Source: an uncultured Eubacteriales bacterium (GTDB lineage Bacteria; Bacillota; Clostridia; Christensenellales; Aristaeellaceae). From it: a stretch of 53,525 nt of DNA. Positions 51,952 through 53,525 of the stretch are shown here, one piece after another. The position numbers and the translations under genes are program-made. The stretch lies in contig CADASK010000023.1 of NCBI GenBank assembly GCA_902790495.1, positions 1-53,525 of the forward strand, in the 5' to 3' direction. How positions within the stretch are numbered: position 1 is the stretch's first letter; the number at the start of each line of letters is the position of its first letter. The notes under the pieces are model-generated. The model ran no database searches. It saw only the letters and a list, made by a program, of their open reading frames with translations, and was not told where the DNA came from.

Positions 51952-52980
51952 ATGAGCAGGGTACAGATTCTCGGCTGCGAGCCCCTTCCGCAGATGCCCT
52001 GGCAGGATCGGCCTGCCGGCGACACCCACGACACGCCGGTGTGGCGCTACAGCGATAACCCCATCACGAAGCGCAACCCGGTGCCGGGCGTAGCGCGCAT
52101 CTTCAACAGCTCCGCGGCGGTGTGGGGCGACGGCTTCATCGCGGTGTTCCGCGGCGAGCAGGTCAACGGCATCCCGGCCATCTTCAAGGGCACGAGCAGG
52201 GACGGCATCCACTGGGACATCGACCCGGAGCCGGTGCCCTTCCGCGACGAGAAGGGCGAGCCGCTCATGCCGCGCTACGCCTACGATCCGCGCCTGGTGA
52301 AGGTGGAGGACGCCTACTATATCATGTGGTGCCAGGACTTCTACGGCGCGTCCATCGGCTTCGCGGTGACGAAGGACTTTGAGCACTTCACCCGGCTGGA
52401 GAATCCCTTCATTCCCTTCAACCGCAACGCGGTGCTCTTCCCGCGCAAGGTCAACGGCCTGTACCAGATGCTGTCCCGGCCCTCGGACTCCGGGCATACG
52501 CCCTTCGGCGACATCTTCCTGAGCCAGAGCCCCGACCTCACCTTCTGGGGCAAGCATCGCCATGTGATGAGCAAGGGCAGCAAGTGGTGGGAGTCCGTGA
52601 AGATCGGCAGCGGCGCGGCGCCCATCGAGACCAGCGAGGGCTGGCTGCTGTTCTACCACGGGGCCTCGTCCACCTGCAGCGGCTTTGTGTATTCCTTCGG
52701 CGCGGCCATCCTGGATATCGACGAGCCGAGCCGCGTGAAGTACCGCTGCGCAAACTTCCTGCTGACGCCGGAGGAGTGGTACGAGGAGCGCGGCTTCGTG
52801 CCGAGCGTGTGCTTCCCCTGCGCGACCCTGCAGGACCCCGCGACGGGCCGCATCGCGATCTATTACGGCGCCGCGGACACCTACCTGGGCCTGGCCTTCA
52901 CCGAGATCGATTCCCTGGTGGACTACATCAAGGCCCACAGCGTGGTGACGGAGGAAGATACGGAGATCGGTATCAGGTAA
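51952..52980 (+). CDS. GH130 beta-mannoside phosphorylase (probable mannosylglucose phosphorylase)
   Basis: A 342-residue five-blade propeller enzyme of family GH130, which phosphorolyses beta-1,4-mannosides to alpha-mannose 1-phosphate. RYSDNPITKRNPVPGVARIF, FNSSAAVWGDGFIAVFRGE, YAYDPRLVKVEDAYYIMWCQ, NRNAVLFPRKVNGLYQMLSR and YHGASSTCSGFVYSFGAAIL lie in the expected order. The next gene is a cellobiose 2-epimerase-like protein. In the known mannan route this epimerase turns mannobiose into mannosylglucose, which GH130 subfamily 1 cleaves. That context favours mannosylglucose phosphorylase over mannooligosaccharide phosphorylase. AGGAGG lies 9 bp before ATG 51952. Confidence 0.9.
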   Translation: MSRVQILGCEPLPQMPWQDRPAGDTHDTPVWRYSDNPITKRNPVPGVARIFNSSAAVWGDGFIAVFRGEQVNGIPAIFKGTSRDGIHWDIDPEPVPFRDEKGEPLMPRYAYDPRLVKVEDAYYIMWCQDFYGASIGFAVTKDFEHFTRLENPFIPFNRNAVLFPRKVNGLYQMLSRPSDSGHTPFGDIFLSQSPDLTFWGKHRHVMSKGSKWWESVKIGSGAAPIETSEGWLLFYHGASSTCSGFVYSFGAAILDIDEPSRVKYRCANFLLTPEEWYEERGFVPSVCFPCATLQDPATGRIAIYYGAADTYLGLAFTEIDSLVDYIKAHSVVTEEDTEIGIR

Positions 52981-53025
52981 TCTAACCCTCATACAGATAT
53001 GTCACGAGATAGAAAGGACAGAGCC

Positions 53026-53525
53026 ATGCTGAAACAGGCTACGGTCGCGGCTATCCGCGCGGAGCTGACGGATCACATCATCCCCTTCTGGCTGGGCCTG
53101 ATCGACGAAACCAACGGCGGCTTCATCGGCCAGGTGGATTTCGACCTGACCCGCCGCCCGGAGGCGGACAAGGGCTGCATCCTCAACAGCCGCATCCTGT
53201 GGTTCTTCTCCGAGGCGTATATCACCCTGCGGGCGCCCCGCCTGCTGGAGGCAGCGCGCCACGCCTACGCGATGCTGGAGCGCATGCTTGATCCCGTGCA
53301 CGGCGGCGTCTACTGGGCGGTGCACGCGGACGGAAGCGTCGCGGACGCGACCAAGCACACCTACAACCAGGGCTTCGCGGTCTACGCCCTCTCGGCCTAT
53401 TACCGGGCCTGCGGGGACAAGCGCGCGCTGGAGCGGGCCCGGGAGATCTACCGGCTGATCGAGAGCCACTGCCGCGACAACGGCGGCTACCTGGAGGCCT
53501 TCACGGCGGACTGGCAGCCCGAGAG
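53026..53525 (+). CDS. Cellobiose 2-epimerase / AGE-family epimerase, 3'-truncated
   Basis: The first 166 residues of an alpha/alpha-barrel epimerase; the gene runs off the window. IIPFWLGLIDETNGGFIGQV, NSRILWFFSEAY (substrate Arg), DPVHGGVYWAVHADG and KHTYNQGFAVYALSAYYRA fit cellobiose 2-epimerase, while N-acylglucosamine 2-epimerase is the alternative. The GH130 neighbour 45 bp upstream favours the cellobiose/mannobiose enzyme. AAGGA lies 7 bp before ATG 53026. The C-terminal catalytic histidines lie outside the window. Confidence 0.88.
   Translation, partial: MLKQATVAAIRAELTDHIIPFWLGLIDETNGGFIGQVDFDLTRRPEADKGCILNSRILWFFSEAYITLRAPRLLEAARHAYAMLERMLDPVHGGVYWAVHADGSVADATKHTYNQGFAVYALSAYYRACGDKRALERAREIYRLIESHCRDNGGYLEAFTADWQPE

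Overview
The window is a dense, high-GC stretch of a bacterial chromosome. Several features point to an anaerobic, Gram-positive-type Clostridia (Bacillota): an oxygen-sensitive class III ribonucleotide reductase, a T-box leader on metG, the short HisG plus HisZ pair, and the tlyA-nadK-argR-recN order behind dxs. The genus cannot be fixed from sequence alone. Promoters are near-consensus sigma-A type (TTGACA, 17 bp, TATAAT).

Layout. 1-3700: end of a Fe3+/AfuABC-type ABC importer operon with one fused permease between two ATPase genes. 4071-7114: anaerobic dNTP synthesis, with the glycyl-radical domain of NrdD encoded as a separate 64-residue gene between nrdD and nrdG. 7320-16180: a carbohydrate block with an RpiR-type regulator, a split transketolase (two subunits), a divergent PfkB kinase, a second AfuABC-type transporter and a class II aldolase. 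Back-to-back consensus promoters and a perfect 14-bp palindrome sit between the tkt and pfkB arms. 16302-18701: a SUV3-like helicase. 18912-27122: thrS, a large secreted leucine-rich-repeat protein, and T-box-controlled metG. 27273-32054: tatD, a FruK-like kinase, a GNAT, a hydrolase and a membrane-anchored MurF-like ligase. 32267-39783: ddl, dxs, tlyA, nadK, argR, recN. 39967-41858: psuK-psuG (pseudouridine salvage). 41932-44402: murC-trpS on the minus strand. 44542-49855: his operon hisZ-G-D-B-A-IE, lacking hisC, hisH and hisF. 49991-53525: phosphoglucomutase divergent from a GH130 phosphorylase and a cellobiose 2-epimerase, which fits beta-mannan oligosaccharide use.

The intergenic gaps carry families of short palindromic elements. 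The main one has two adjacent hairpins around an almost invariant loop (GATCGCAAA). The stems differ from copy to copy but stay paired, so structure is conserved rather than sequence. Most copies lie in the transcribed direction just upstream of a start codon (rpiR, tatD, ddl, tlyA, argR, psuK).

The two observations I rate highest are the in-trans glycyl-radical domain of the anaerobic ribonucleotide reductase and this covarying two-hairpin element family.
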